Source: Sediminibacterium sp.
Lineage (GTDB): Bacteria; Bacteroidota; Bacteroidia; Chitinophagales; Chitinophagaceae
Assembly (NCBI GenBank): GCA_007280515.1
Contig: QYPL01000014.1
Span: 124,001 to 188,000, forward strand
Direction of reading: 5' to 3'
Length of the DNA stretch: 64,000 bases
Below are positions 1 to 9,700 of the stretch, one piece after another (the stretch's first letter is position 1; each line of letters begins with the position of its first letter). Position numbers and translations under genes: made by a program. Below the pieces are notes generated by a model. The model had not been told where the DNA came from and did no database searches. It was given only the letters and a program-made list of their open reading frames with translations.

Positions 1-1687
1 TGTCAGTTAATTTGTAAGTTACAAAAGCACTTGGGAAAAGTGAAATAGGGAATGATTTTTTAAAATGTAAAGAATCCATTCCTTTATTGTTTTGAACATC
101 TACAGTATAAGACCTATTCTCTGCCCTTAAGCCAAATTGATAACTTAATTTATTCTTTTTTCCATTTAAGTTTACATAGCCTGCTAAAATATTTTCACCA
201 TAGTTATATTTTGTACTAATACTACTTAAGTAAATATCATTTCTAAATTGGTCCCTGCTATTAAATTCATCTCTAATATTATATCGAAGACCTGTTTCAA
301 ATTTTACCGCATTTTTAAATTCACGCGTGTAGTCGATATTAGTCGTATAGTTTTTATTATTACCTACACCATTACTTCTTTGATTTAAGTAGCTTGAATT
401 TATAATAGACCAATTATCATTTGTAGCATTATTGTAGTTAAAATCGGCAGTTAATTCGTGACCCTGTTCTGCAAATAAATGTTTAAAACTTATTTGTGCC
501 CCTTTATTCATATAGGCAAAATTTGAACTATTATCGTAGGACACAGATTTTCTATAGCTTTGTTTCAAAGAATCAATGATTTGATTTCCACTCGATAAGG
601 ACCCTCCCTCTGAGATATTACCATAAAATGAAAAACTATTTCTATTATCGGGTAAATAATCTAAGCCTGCGCGGTAAAAATTAAAAGATCCATTGCTTGT
701 GCTATTATTACTTGTATTTACAAAACTTGGAAGAGCGTTTCCTAGAATTTCTCTATTACTTATATTATTAGATATTGATTTACGTCCAAACATATTGGCA
801 CTTAGTGAAAAGTTAATTTTATTATCTCTAACATTTAAATCTCCACCGCCATTGAATTTCCCACGCATATCAATACCAGTTCTAATACCACCATTATAAC
901 CATTCTTTTTATTCTTTTTTAGGACAATATTTAAAATACCTGCATTACCACCCGATGCATCATACTTAGCAGAAGGGTTGGTGATAATTTCAACTCTATC
1001 AATAATGTCTGCTGGAATTTGATCCATGGTTAAAGTAGTAGGTCGATTGTCTATAAGTAAAGTGGGTGTTGCATTTCTCAATGTTACATTACCATCAATA
1101 TCAACATTTAAATTAGGAATATTCTTCATCACTTCCACTGCAGTTTGACCTGCGCTGACTAAGTTTTTATCTACATTAAATATTTTACGGTCAATACCCA
1201 TTTCAAATTGCGGCTTGGCGGTGGAAGTAACAGTTACACTTTGTAAATCGGTAGGGGACTCTTCTAATCTAATATTGCCTAAGTCTTTATCTACTAAGGC
1301 CATCATTTCTTGCATGCTTTGTCCGCCTCCCATTTTAATGCCAAAGCTTAATTGCTTTTCTAATTTTTTATAACCCACACTTGAAATACTTAGCTTAAAA
1401 TTCCCCATCACTGGTAAGCTTTCAAAACTAAAATCACCATTGGTGGCTGTTAACATAGTACCTAAAATAGCCTCTGTATTTTTTTTGGTAGCAGGGTCAA
1501 ATTTGCTTCCTTTTATTTGTAGCGTAACGCCTTCAATTCCTTTTTTATTGGCATCAATTATTTTACCATAAAAATGTCCCTGATTCATATTAGCACCACC
1601 TGCTCTGGCTCCTGCCGCAGCAGGATATTGTGCGTTGGAGTTAATTTGAATGAGTAAAAAAGAAATAACGATATAAATATTTTTCAT
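1..1687 (-). CDS. Outer-membrane beta-barrel receptor with CarboxypepD-like and plug domains (C-terminus outside window)
   Basis: The reading frame is open from ATG at 1687 to the window edge, giving about 562 residues of a longer protein. It begins with a signal peptide (MKNIYIVISFLLIQINSNAQ). A CarboxypepD_reg-like beta-sandwich follows at about residues 37-110 (GKIIDANKKGIEGVTLQIKG). A TonB plug-like domain lies at about 170-240 (LLIDNRPTTLTMDQIPADII, then NPSAKYDASGGNAGILNIVL). The rest is a beta-barrel of the OMP_b-brl_3 type rich in Asn, Ser and Tyr. Such proteins sit in the outer membrane and either import ligands with TonB or act as barrel proteins of unknown cargo. No SusD partner is visible because downstream sequence is missing. 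Substrate is unknown. Confidence 0.88.
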   Translation of the reverse strand, partial: MKNIYIVISFLLIQINSNAQYPAAAGARAGGANMNQGHFYGKIIDANKKGIEGVTLQIKGSKFDPATKKNTEAILGTMLTATNGDFSFESLPVMGNFKLSISSVGYKKLEKQLSFGIKMGGGQSMQEMMALVDKDLGNIRLEESPTDLQSVTVTSTAKPQFEMGIDRKIFNVDKNLVSAGQTAVEVMKNIPNLNVDIDGNVTLRNATPTLLIDNRPTTLTMDQIPADIIDRVEIITNPSAKYDASGGNAGILNIVLKKNKKNGYNGGIRTGIDMRGKFNGGGDLNVRDNKINFSLSANMFGRKSISNNISNREILGNALPSFVNTSNNSTSNGSFNFYRAGLDYLPDNRNSFSFYGNISEGGSLSSGNQIIDSLKQSYRKSVSYDNSSNFAYMNKGAQISFKHLFAEQGHELTADFNYNNATNDNWSIINSSYLNQRSNGVGNNKNYTTNIDYTREFKNAVKFETGLRYNIRDEFNSRDQFRNDIYLSSISTKYNYGENILAGYVNLNGKKNKLSYQFGLRAENRSYTVDVQNNKGMDSLHFKKSFPISLFPSAFVTYKLTD

Positions 1688-1782
1688 ATTATTTGGATGC
1701 GATTTTATGCTGAGGGTTTATTTAATTTGCAAATATCTTACATAATCTCTAAGGATGGCCGCTAGAATGTATAAACGGCAAT

Positions 1783-2310
1783 TTAGATAGCAGTTAAAAT
1801 AAACTGTATAATGAGCCCTGCCATAAAACCAAGGAAGAAAGCGATAATTCTTAATTTTTGGGTGGCTTTTAGCAAGTATGTTTCAAGTTCTTTAGACCAT
1901 TTGGCCTCTATATTCAACAAAAATTGTTCCTTGGCTATTTGACTAAATTGACTAATGAGTGCAGGGAATAGTTTTTCTAATTCTTCTAGAAATACTTCTT
2001 TTAATTGGATAATAGTTTTATCTCCAATAAACATAGAAATGACCGGCATTTTTTGGACCAGCCTTTCTTTAAAAAAATCATCCAATTGGGCATCAATAAA
2101 AGGAAGTAAAGCTTTAAAACTATCACCCTTGGTTAACTTAGGTAAAAAATCCTCTAAAGATATTTTGGAAGCTATTTTGACAAAAGGACTTTGCCAATGC
2201 ATACCGAAAACTAGCATACTTCTATGAGGAAAGAATAGGAGTTTAATAAAAACCCAGCCAATAAGCCAAGCAAGGCCAGCGACTAATAAAGGCAATAAAA
2301 GCAGTTGCAT
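1783..2310 (-). CDS. DUF445-like membrane protein
   Basis: This 175-residue protein has a membrane segment at each end: about residues 3-25, which includes the conserved-looking run AWLIGWVFIKLLFFPHR, and about 153-174. Between them lies a helical, charged soluble region. A short N-terminal membrane helix followed by a W..IK.LFFP motif resembles DUF445/YheB-type proteins, whose function is not established. The gene lies downstream of the tRNA-His terminator, so it needs its own promoter. The receptor gene follows on the same strand 95 bases further on. Family assignment rests on motif memory and is moderate. Confidence 0.6.
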   Translation of the reverse strand: MQLLLLPLLVAGLAWLIGWVFIKLLFFPHRSMLVFGMHWQSPFVKIASKISLEDFLPKLTKGDSFKALLPFIDAQLDDFFKERLVQKMPVISMFIGDKTIIQLKEVFLEELEKLFPALISQFSQIAKEQFLLNIEAKWSKELETYLLKATQKLRIIAFFLGFMAGLIIQFILTAI

Positions 2311-2327
2311 ACAAAACTGGTTTACAT

Positions 2328-2372
2328 AAAAAAACCTATCCTCTAACCGAATGCTCGGAAAGGATAGGTTTT
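2328..2372 (-). terminator. Rho-independent terminator of tRNA-His
   Basis: Read on the minus strand, a perfect 12-bp stem (AAAACCTATCCT with AGGATAGGTTTT, plus coordinates 2361-2372 and 2331-2342) is topped by a second small stem (CCGA/TCGG) and followed by a run of Ts. It begins directly at the encoded CCA end of the tRNA. The final A of CCA is in the 5' arm. Confidence 0.9.
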
Positions 2373-2374
2373 GG

Positions 2375-2448
2375 GGAGAACGATGGGTCTCGAACCCACG
2401 ACCTACAGATCCACAAACTGTCGCTCTAACCTACTGAGCTACGCCCTC
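2375..2448 (-). tRNA. tRNA-His (anticodon GTG)
   Basis: The minus strand folds as a complete cloverleaf. The acceptor GAGGGCG pairs with CGTTCTC, with two G-T wobbles. The anticodon loop is TTGTGGA with GTG at 34-36, and the T-arm is GTGGG-TTCGAGA-CCCAT. Base 2449 supplies the extra 5' G(-1), opposite the discriminator C73 at 2375, which is the identity signature of tRNA-His. CCA is genomically encoded at 2372-2374. The anticodon stem has one T-T mismatch at its loop end (31-39). Confidence 0.95.
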
Positions 2449-2460
2449 CATTTAGGGTCG

Positions 2461-2468
2461 CAAAAATA
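2461..2468 (-). promoter_or_regulatory. -7 promoter box for tRNA-His
   Basis: TATTTTTG on the minus strand matches TAnnTTTG, the Bacteroidota -7 element, and ends 11 bases before the mature tRNA 5' end. A TTTG lies 15 bases upstream (2484-2487), closer than the usual spacing of about 19-21, so the -33 part is weak. Confidence 0.55.
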
Positions 2469-2572
2469 CGTTAAATAAGGAACCAAAGAAAGAAGTTTTC
2501 GATGTTTTTATAAATTTGTCACAAAAATGCTGGCTTTATTTCAATTATAGTCCTATGATAGGCATTTTACAC

Positions 2573-2580
2573 TATTTTTG
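2573..2580 (+). promoter_or_regulatory. -7 promoter box for the Prc-type protease gene
   Basis: TATTTTTG matches TAnnTTTG and ends nine bases before ATG 2590. The TTG at 2578-2580 is the tail of this box and is therefore unlikely to be a start codon. No TTTG at the expected -33 distance was seen. Confidence 0.5.
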
Positions 2581-2589
2581 AAATACTTC

Positions 2590-4797
2590 ATGCGTAATAT
2601 TATGACATACATAAAACAAAATAAGTGGAAATTCTTTGCCACTTTAGTACTGGTAGGTGGGTTGTTTTTTGCTTTTAACACCTTTAATAATGCTAATTCT
2701 GAAACTTCAGAAATAAGACATAGAAAACTATTATCTACAGTGGGCCGCTTATTAGAAAGCGAACATTATAGTCCAAGAACTATTGACGATAAATTTTCAA
2801 AAGAAGTTTTTGATGCTTATTTAAAAACCTTAGATCCTGAAAAAAATATTTTACTTCAATCAGATATTGATTCTTTAAAAGTTTTTGCCACCACTATTGA
2901 CGATGAAATTCATGGAGCAGCCATTCAATTTGAACCAGCTGCTAATGCTATTTATGAAAGAAGGGCTAAAGAAATAAAAGCCATTTTTGAATCCATTATT
3001 GATAAATCATTCAACTTTACTACAGATGATTCTTTAATGGTAGATGCAGATAAAATGACTTATGCTTTGAACGAAGCAGAAAGAGTAAAAAGATGGAACC
3101 AGGCTATTAGGTATAAAGTATTAGATAGGTATGTGAATTTATTAGAAGACAGGGAAAAACATGCCAAGGCAAAAGCTGAAAAAGCATTGGCCGATACTAG
3201 TAAAATAAAAGATACTGCAAAAGATAATTTCATAGTTAAAACAGACATGGAATTAGAAGCAGATGCGCGCGCCTCTATCAAAAAAACTTATCTAAAAAGA
3301 TTTAGCCTTTTAGAAAAAACTTTTGATAAAGAAAAAAGGTTTGAATCTTTTTTAAATACCATTACAGGTTTAATGGACCCACACACCGATTATTTTGCGC
3401 CCGTTGAAAAAAGATCTTTCACCGAACAAATGAGTGGTACTTTTTATGGCATTGGTGCTCAATTAACGCAAGACGATAATGGAGTGAAAATTGCAAGCAT
3501 TCAGCCAGGTGGGGCTGCATGGAAGTCAGGGCTTTTAGTGGTGAACGATGTTATTGTAAAAATTGCACAAGGCGCTGAAGAGCCAGTGGACGTATCAGGA
3601 TATGAAACCACAGATGCCGTAAAATTAATAAGAGGAGACCTAGGTACTGAAGTAAGATTAACAGTAAGAAAGCCAGATGGTACCAATAAAGTGGTGGTAT
3701 TAATAAGAGAGAAAATTGTACTTGATGAAGGTTTTGCAAGAAGTGCAATTATTCAAAATGGTAATGAAAAAATTGGCTATATATTACTACCCGATTTTTA
3801 TGCCGACTTTGAAAGAGAAGATGGTGCAAGATGTTCAAAAGATATTGCGAAGGAAGTAGAAAAATTAAAAGCAGAAAAAGTAAAAGGTATTATTATTGAT
3901 GTTAGGTATAATGGGGGTGGTTCTTTATATGAAGTTGTTCAAATGGTGGGCCTATTTATTGATAAAGGACCCATTGTTCAAATTAGAAGTAAAGAAGGAA
4001 GGTCTCAGATACTAGCCGATGAAACACCTGGCATTTTATACGATGGTCCACTAGTGGTAATGGTGAATGAGTTCAGTGCTTCTGCTAGTGAAATTTTTGC
4101 AGCGGCTATTCAAGATTACAAAAGAGGTTTAATTGTAGGAAGTACTTCCACATATGGTAAGGGTACCGTTCAAAGAAATGTGGCCTTCGGAAAACCACTA
4201 GATGCGATGGGTATTCAAACAGAATATGGTGCAGTGAAATTAACCTTCCAAAAGTTTTATAGAGTGACTGGTAGTTCAACGCAAAGAAAAGGCGTAGTGC
4301 CAGATGTGGTATTCCCAGATGATTACGAGTTCTTGAAGTACCGTGAAAAAGATAATCCTGCTGCCTTGCCTTGGGATGAGATGGAGCGAGCTAAGTTTTC
4401 TCCTTGGACAAGTTCAAACGAAATTGCCAGCATTGCCACTAAAGCAAATAATAAAATTAAGAACGATACTGCCAATATTCGATTTAAGAAAAATTTACAA
4501 TGGGTTTCTACTCAGGTGGATAAGCCTGTTGCATTAGAGCTCAATAAATACAGATTGTATAAAAAAGAAATTCAAAATGTCATTCAACAAAACGAAGGCA
4601 TATTGAAATTAAAGACACCTATGACTGTGACTGCTTTAAAAGCAGATTATGAAAAATTTTATAATAATCCAGATAAAACAAAACAAGATAGGTATCAGGC
4701 TTGGTTGAAGATGGTCGCTAAAGACATTCAAGTAAGTGAGTCTAGTAAATTATTGACAGAGTTTGCTAAACCTAATTTAATCGCTAAAAAAGGATAG
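2590..4797 (+). CDS. prc: Prc-type carboxy-terminal processing protease (S41)
   Basis: About 735 residues, close to the size of E. coli Prc (tail-specific protease), a periplasmic serine protease that degrades or trims proteins from their C-termini. An N-terminal signal anchor (KFFATLVLVGGLFFAFN) points to export. An N-terminal helical domain is followed by a PDZ domain at about 240-330 (FYGIGAQLTQDDNGVKIASI). The catalytic core carries the Ser/Lys dyad: S498 in FSASASE and K524 in TYGKGTVQ. A helical C-terminal region resembles DUF3340. The frame extends upstream to TTG 2578, but that codon overlaps a promoter box, so ATG 2590 is preferred; ATG 2602 is also possible. The NusG-like gene follows after six bases and may be cotranscribed. 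Confidence 0.9.
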   Translation: MRNIMTYIKQNKWKFFATLVLVGGLFFAFNTFNNANSETSEIRHRKLLSTVGRLLESEHYSPRTIDDKFSKEVFDAYLKTLDPEKNILLQSDIDSLKVFATTIDDEIHGAAIQFEPAANAIYERRAKEIKAIFESIIDKSFNFTTDDSLMVDADKMTYALNEAERVKRWNQAIRYKVLDRYVNLLEDREKHAKAKAEKALADTSKIKDTAKDNFIVKTDMELEADARASIKKTYLKRFSLLEKTFDKEKRFESFLNTITGLMDPHTDYFAPVEKRSFTEQMSGTFYGIGAQLTQDDNGVKIASIQPGGAAWKSGLLVVNDVIVKIAQGAEEPVDVSGYETTDAVKLIRGDLGTEVRLTVRKPDGTNKVVVLIREKIVLDEGFARSAIIQNGNEKIGYILLPDFYADFEREDGARCSKDIAKEVEKLKAEKVKGIIIDVRYNGGGSLYEVVQMVGLFIDKGPIVQIRSKEGRSQILADETPGILYDGPLVVMVNEFSASASEIFAAAIQDYKRGLIVGSTSTYGKGTVQRNVAFGKPLDAMGIQTEYGAVKLTFQKFYRVTGSSTQRKGVVPDVVFPDDYEFLKYREKDNPAALPWDEMERAKFSPWTSSNEIASIATKANNKIKNDTANIRFKKNLQWVSTQVDKPVALELNKYRLYKKEIQNVIQQNEGILKLKTPMTVTALKADYEKFYNNPDKTKQDRYQAWLKMVAKDIQVSESSKLLTEFAKPNLIAKKG

Positions 4798-4803
4798 AGA
4801 GGT

Positions 4804-5322
4804 ATGAAAGTAGAAACTGGAGCCAATGTTAAAACTTGGCATGTCATATATACAAAGTCTAAATGGGAGAAAAAGGTAGACGGCTTATTAACCAAGAATG
4901 GTTTTGAAAGCTGGTGCCCGGTTCAAAAAAGAGAAAGGCAATGGTCAGATAGAAAAAAGATTATCGAAGAGCCTTTGTTTAGATCTTATGTTTTTATCAA
5001 AGCAAGCAAAGAAGACCATATTAAAATTTTATCAACCATAGGAGTCGTTAATTTTTTATATTTTTTAAGAAAACCTGCCATTATAAGAGATAATGAAATT
5101 GAGGCTATTCGTAAATACTTAGGACAATCGGATGCGCGTATAGAAGTGGTAGATATGACATCGATTCTTGCACAAACTAAAGTAGCTATTAATCAGGGCT
5201 TATTTATGGGACAGAAGGGGGAGGTAGTGAAAACAAGTAAAAAAACGGTTTATGTGAAGTTGGAAAGTATTAATATGATGATGATTATTGAGTTTAAAGC
5301 TTCCGAAGTTTCGCTGCAATAA
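4804..5322 (+). CDS. NusG-like transcription antitermination factor, UpxY type
   Basis: This 172-residue protein has an N-terminal NGN domain (TWHVIYTKSKWEKKVDGLLT, then ENGFESW-like and PLFRSYVFIKA segments) and a short KOW-like C-terminal part (QGLFMGQKGEVVKTSKKTVY). In Bacteroidota such NusG paralogues (UpxY) act in cis, loading on RNA polymerase at capsule or exopolysaccharide operons to let it read through long leaders. Here it follows the Prc-type gene by six bases, with an AGAGAGG run just ahead of its ATG, and no polysaccharide operon lies downstream. The next gene is convergent. Its target is therefore not evident. It is too short and divergent to be confidently the housekeeping NusG. 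Confidence 0.8.
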   Translation: MKVETGANVKTWHVIYTKSKWEKKVDGLLTKNGFESWCPVQKRERQWSDRKKIIEEPLFRSYVFIKASKEDHIKILSTIGVVNFLYFLRKPAIIRDNEIEAIRKYLGQSDARIEVVDMTSILAQTKVAINQGLFMGQKGEVVKTSKKTVYVKLESINMMMIIEFKASEVSLQ

Positions 5323-5341
5323 TTTCTATACAATAATTTTT

Positions 5342-6637
5342 TCACACTAAGTTCCAATCAATAATTTGATTACTCCACTCAGAACGATAAGGTGTTTCTA
5401 TTTTAATATAGTTATCGGTGTATCCTTCTAACATTATCATTGCTTCATTTTCTTTGTTCACTTTAGGTGACTCAAATAAAACTTTTCTCTTTGAACCTAA
5501 TTGTGATGCAGTAAAGTATTGTAATTTTTGATAAGATAAATTTCTAAGTATTTTATTTCTTTCATGACGATCTTGCATAGGCACAATGGGCTTAATAGTC
5601 AAGGCTTTTGTAGCGGCTCTTTCTGAATAAGTAAACACATGTAAATAAGCAATATCTAATGCATGAATAAAATTTAGACTTTCTTTAAAATATTCTTCTG
5701 TCTCTCCAGGAGAACCCACAATCACATCCACGCCAATACAAGCATGGGGCATTAATTTTTTAATAAAGTCAACACGCTCTTGGTATAAATCACGGGTATA
5801 TCTTCTTTGCATTAATTTTAATACCGCATCGGATCCGCTTTGTAATGGAATATGAAAATGAGGCATGATGCGTTTACTATTAGCAACAAATTCAATGATT
5901 TCATTGGTGAGTAAATTAGGTTCAATAGAGGAGATACGGTATCTCGGCATGGTGGTGTCTTTTTCAAGTGCCTTCAATAAATCAAAGAAGTTTTCTGTAT
6001 GTTTTTTACCGCCCTCTTCACTTTTTCCAAAGTCTCCTAAATTAATACCCGTTAATACAATTTCTTTTACGCCCTTGCTAGCAAGTGATTGTGCATCTGC
6101 TACCACATTTTCAATACGGTCGCTTCTGCTTTTACCGCGGGCCATGGGAATGGTACAAAAAGTACAACTGTAATCGCAGCCATCCTGTACTTTTAAAAAT
6201 GTACGGGTTCTATCATTGACTGAATAAGAACTTTTAAAATCGGTAACGGTTTCAATATCGCAACTGCATATTTTAGTGGTATCGCCCTTGGTTAAATTAG
6301 CTAAATGGGGAACAAGATTAAATTTTTCAGAAGCGCCTAGGACTAGATCCACACCAGGAATTTCAGCAATTTCCTTGGGCTTTAATTGCGCATAACATCC
6401 AGTAATGACCACAAAGCTTTCTGGGGCCAATCTCTGAATTCTTCTCACTAACTGGCGACATTCCTTATCTGCATTTTCAGTGACTGAGCAGGTATTAATC
6501 ACATAAATATCGGCCTTCTCCGTAAATGCTTTTTTTTCAAAGCCTTCCTTTTCTAATTGTCTCGAAAGGGTGGATGTCTCTGAAAAATTGAGTTTACAGC
6601 CTAAAGTATGAAAAGCGACCGATTGGTTTTTCTGCAT
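5342..6637 (-). CDS. mtaB: tRNA t6A37 methylthiotransferase MtaB
   Basis: A 431-residue radical-SAM methylthiotransferase that converts t6A to ms2t6A at position 37 of tRNAs reading ANN codons. The N-terminal MTTase domain has the three cluster cysteines C14, C50 and C81 (NTCSVTENADKEC; TGCYAQLKP). The radical-SAM motif CxxxCxxC is at C154, C158 and C161 (DGCDYSCTFCTIPMARGKSR). A C-terminal TRAM-like region follows. The sequence pattern is nearer MtaB than MiaB or RimO. The gene is convergent with the NusG-like gene, only 19 bases apart, and has its own promoter box at 6645-6652. Confidence 0.93.
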   Translation of the reverse strand: MQKNQSVAFHTLGCKLNFSETSTLSRQLEKEGFEKKAFTEKADIYVINTCSVTENADKECRQLVRRIQRLAPESFVVITGCYAQLKPKEIAEIPGVDLVLGASEKFNLVPHLANLTKGDTTKICSCDIETVTDFKSSYSVNDRTRTFLKVQDGCDYSCTFCTIPMARGKSRSDRIENVVADAQSLASKGVKEIVLTGINLGDFGKSEEGGKKHTENFFDLLKALEKDTTMPRYRISSIEPNLLTNEIIEFVANSKRIMPHFHIPLQSGSDAVLKLMQRRYTRDLYQERVDFIKKLMPHACIGVDVIVGSPGETEEYFKESLNFIHALDIAYLHVFTYSERAATKALTIKPIVPMQDRHERNKILRNLSYQKLQYFTASQLGSKRKVLFESPKVNKENEAMIMLEGYTDNYIKIETPYRSEWSNQIIDWNLV

Positions 6638-6644
6638 GAGGGCT

Positions 6645-6652
6645 CAAAGATA
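6645..6652 (-). promoter_or_regulatory. -7 promoter box for mtaB
   Basis: TATCTTTG on the minus strand is an exact TAnnTTTG, seven bases before the mtaB ATG. The implied transcription start is at or just before the start codon, so the mRNA would be leaderless or nearly so. Confidence 0.6.
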
Positions 6653-6740
6653 AAAAACCTAGGGGGAACGGGGAAATCTTAAAATATACTTAAAGCGACC
6701 ATTATGGGCCTATTAATTTCCCATTTTGGCTAGTTTCAAT

Positions 6741-6748
6741 TAAGTTTG
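6741..6748 (+). promoter_or_regulatory. -7 promoter box for the DUF2723 gene
   Basis: TAAGTTTG matches TAnnTTTG and lies 20 bases before ATG 6769. A TTTG at 6725-6728 is only 12 bases upstream, short for a -33 element. Confidence 0.5.
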
Positions 6749-6768
6749 CAACTAATAAAACGCTAAAA

Positions 6769-9700
6769 ATGGACTTTAAGAAAATTAATAATTGGACGGG
6801 TTGGATAGTCACTTTAATTGCATGTACAGTGTATGTTATGACAATTGAGGCAACAGGTAGTTTTTGGGACTGCGGAGAGTTTATAAGCAGTGCCTATAAA
6901 TTACAAATTCCGCATCCTCCGGGAGCGCCTATGTTTGTTTTATTAGGCCGTGTATTTATTATCTTTTTTGGAGACAATCCTTTAACAGCAGCTAAGGCAG
7001 TCAATACGATGAGTGCACTTGCCAGTGGCTTTACCATTCTATTTTTATTTTGGACCATTACGCATTTTGCCAAAAGAATGGTGGAGGCAGGCAAAGAGGT
7101 AGCCTTAACCACTCAGCAGATTATTTTAATCATGGGTACTGGTATAGTAGGTGCCTTGGGGTATGCCTTTAGTGATACAGCTTGGTATAGTGCCGTAGAA
7201 GGGGAAGTATATGCGCTTAGTTCATTTTTCACCGCCTTGGTTTTTTGGGCCATTTTAAAATGGGAGCATAAAGCAGATGAAGCAGGTGCCGACAAATGGA
7301 TCATTTTCATTTTCTACATCATGGGTGTATCTATTGGAGTACATTTATTAAACTTATTAACCATTCCTGCTATTGTAATGGTGTATTATTTCAGACAATA
7401 TAAGCCAAGTTTAAAAGGCGGTTTTTTAGCATTTTTAATTGGAATTATCATTACAGGTTTTATACAAGTAGTTTTAATTCAGTATACCATTAAATGGGCA
7501 GGTGCCTTTGACGTGAATTTTGTCAACTCAATGGGCCTACCTTTCTTTACTGGTTTTATTTTCTTCTTTGTTTTAGTAGCCGTTATTTTAGCCCTAGGTA
7601 TTCGATATGCAAATAAAAAAGGTTTTTACTTTTTAAAATTAGGCATCTGGTGTACCACTTTTTTCTTATTAGGCTATACAAGTTATTTAACAACCATGGT
7701 ACGTTCTAATGCAGATCCTTCGGTGGATATGTACAATGTCGATAATCCTGTTACCTTAATGGGGTATTTAGGAAGAGAGCAGTATGGCGATTGGCCTATT
7801 TTATTTGGACCAGACTATGTAGATAAAGTAGAGAATGTAGAAAATGGAGATCAATATGTGAAAGCAAAAACTACTTATGAGATTGCAGGTAAAAACTATA
7901 AAAGAGATTGGGCATCTGCGCCTTCAGCACATTTATTCCCAAGAATGTGGGACTCCGAAAATGACAGAGGACAGATGGATAGCTTTAAAGCCTTTGCGGG
8001 CGTGGAAGACGGAACGCCTCCCACCTTAAGAGATAATATCAAGTACTTTACTAATTACCAATTTGGGTTTATGTATCTGCGTTATTTCTTATGGAATTTT
8101 GCAGGCAAGCAAAACGATTTACAAGGTTTTGGAAATGTAAGAGATGGTAATTTTAGTACAGGTATTTCTTTTATTGATAATTTCATTTTTGGCGACCAAT
8201 CTAAATTGCCAGATTCCATCAAGAATAATAATAAAGCACATAACTCTTTATTTATGCTGCCTTTTATTTTAGGTATACTTGGATTTATTTTTCAATATCA
8301 AAAAAATAAAAAAGATTTTATAGTCACTGGACTTCTTTTCTTCTTTACCGGCATTGCCATTGTAATTTATTTGAACCAACAAAGTTTACAACCCCGTGAG
8401 CGTGATTATGCTTATGTAGGTTCTTTCTATGCGTTTGCTATTTGGATAGGTTTAGGCGTATTACAAGTAGCCATTTGGTTAGAGAAATTCTTAACTAAAA
8501 AAATAGCGGCTATTGCGGCCACCGTTATTTCGTTTTTAGCGGTACCGGCATTAATGGCGCAACAAGAATGGGATGACCATGATAGAAGTCAAAAAACATT
8601 ACCACGCGATTTAGCACGTAATTATTTAGAAAGCTGTCCTCCGAATGCCATTTTATTTTCTTTTGGTGATAATGATACCTACCCTTTATGGTATGCGCAA
8701 GAGGTAGAAGGCATTAGACCTGACGTGCGTGTGGTGGTAAATAGTTTATTAGGCTCTGATTGGTATATGAAAGAGCTTAGATATAAAGTAAACAAGAGTG
8801 AAAAATTTGATCTCATATTTACAGAAGAACAAGTATCGGGTAGTAAGTTAAATGTAGCCTATTACAATGCTGTACCTGGTTTTGGGGAGGCTACTTACCA
8901 TGATTTAGATTCTGTATTTAGAAATGTAATTGCTGATCCTTCAGGAAAGTTCCAAGCTTCTACCCAAGAAGGTCCAGTGAATATATTTCCTACCCATAAG
9001 TTCAAAGTACCCGTTAATAAGGCCAATGCATTGGCATCAGGTATTGCAAAACCTACCGATAACATAGTAGATGAATTATTGATTGACTTTAATCCTAATA
9101 GACAATACTTACTTAAAAATGAAATGGCTATTTATGCCATTATTGCTACTTCACAATTTAAAAGGCCTATTTGCTTTACTTCTACTCAGGAGTTAAAAGA
9201 AATGGGCTTAGATAAATATGTGCGTCAAACAGGTATGTCTTATCAATTGGTTCCGTCCATTGGACAAGCTATTGATGCCGATGTTTCTTATAAAAACATT
9301 ATGACGAAGTTTACTTATGGCAATGCAAAAAACCCGAATGTTTATTATGATGAAGAAAATCGTAGACATTTAAATTCCATTCGTTTAACGGTTGCACAAA
9401 TAGCCCAGGCTTTAGTGAGCGAAGGTAAATTAGATAGTGCTAGACAAATTATTAGAAAATTAGATAGCGAGACAAACGAAAAGAGTTTCCCTTATGGTAT
9501 GACTTCTAATAGAGGTAATCAACATAACTATTTCTCTTATATATTTTTACAATCATGTTATGCTGCTGGAGAAATGAATGTTGCTAAGAAGGTATCTAGT
9601 TCAGTGCTTAAGGACTTAAATCAAGAAATTGCTTATTATAAGTCACTGGGCGATCCCATGTCTGAAGATCAGTTTATGCAAAACCTTGAGAATGCTTATC

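Noticed and set aside
2578-2580. TTG start for the Prc-type protease
   Set aside because: It is the end of a TAnnTTTG promoter box; ATG 2590 or 2602 is more likely.
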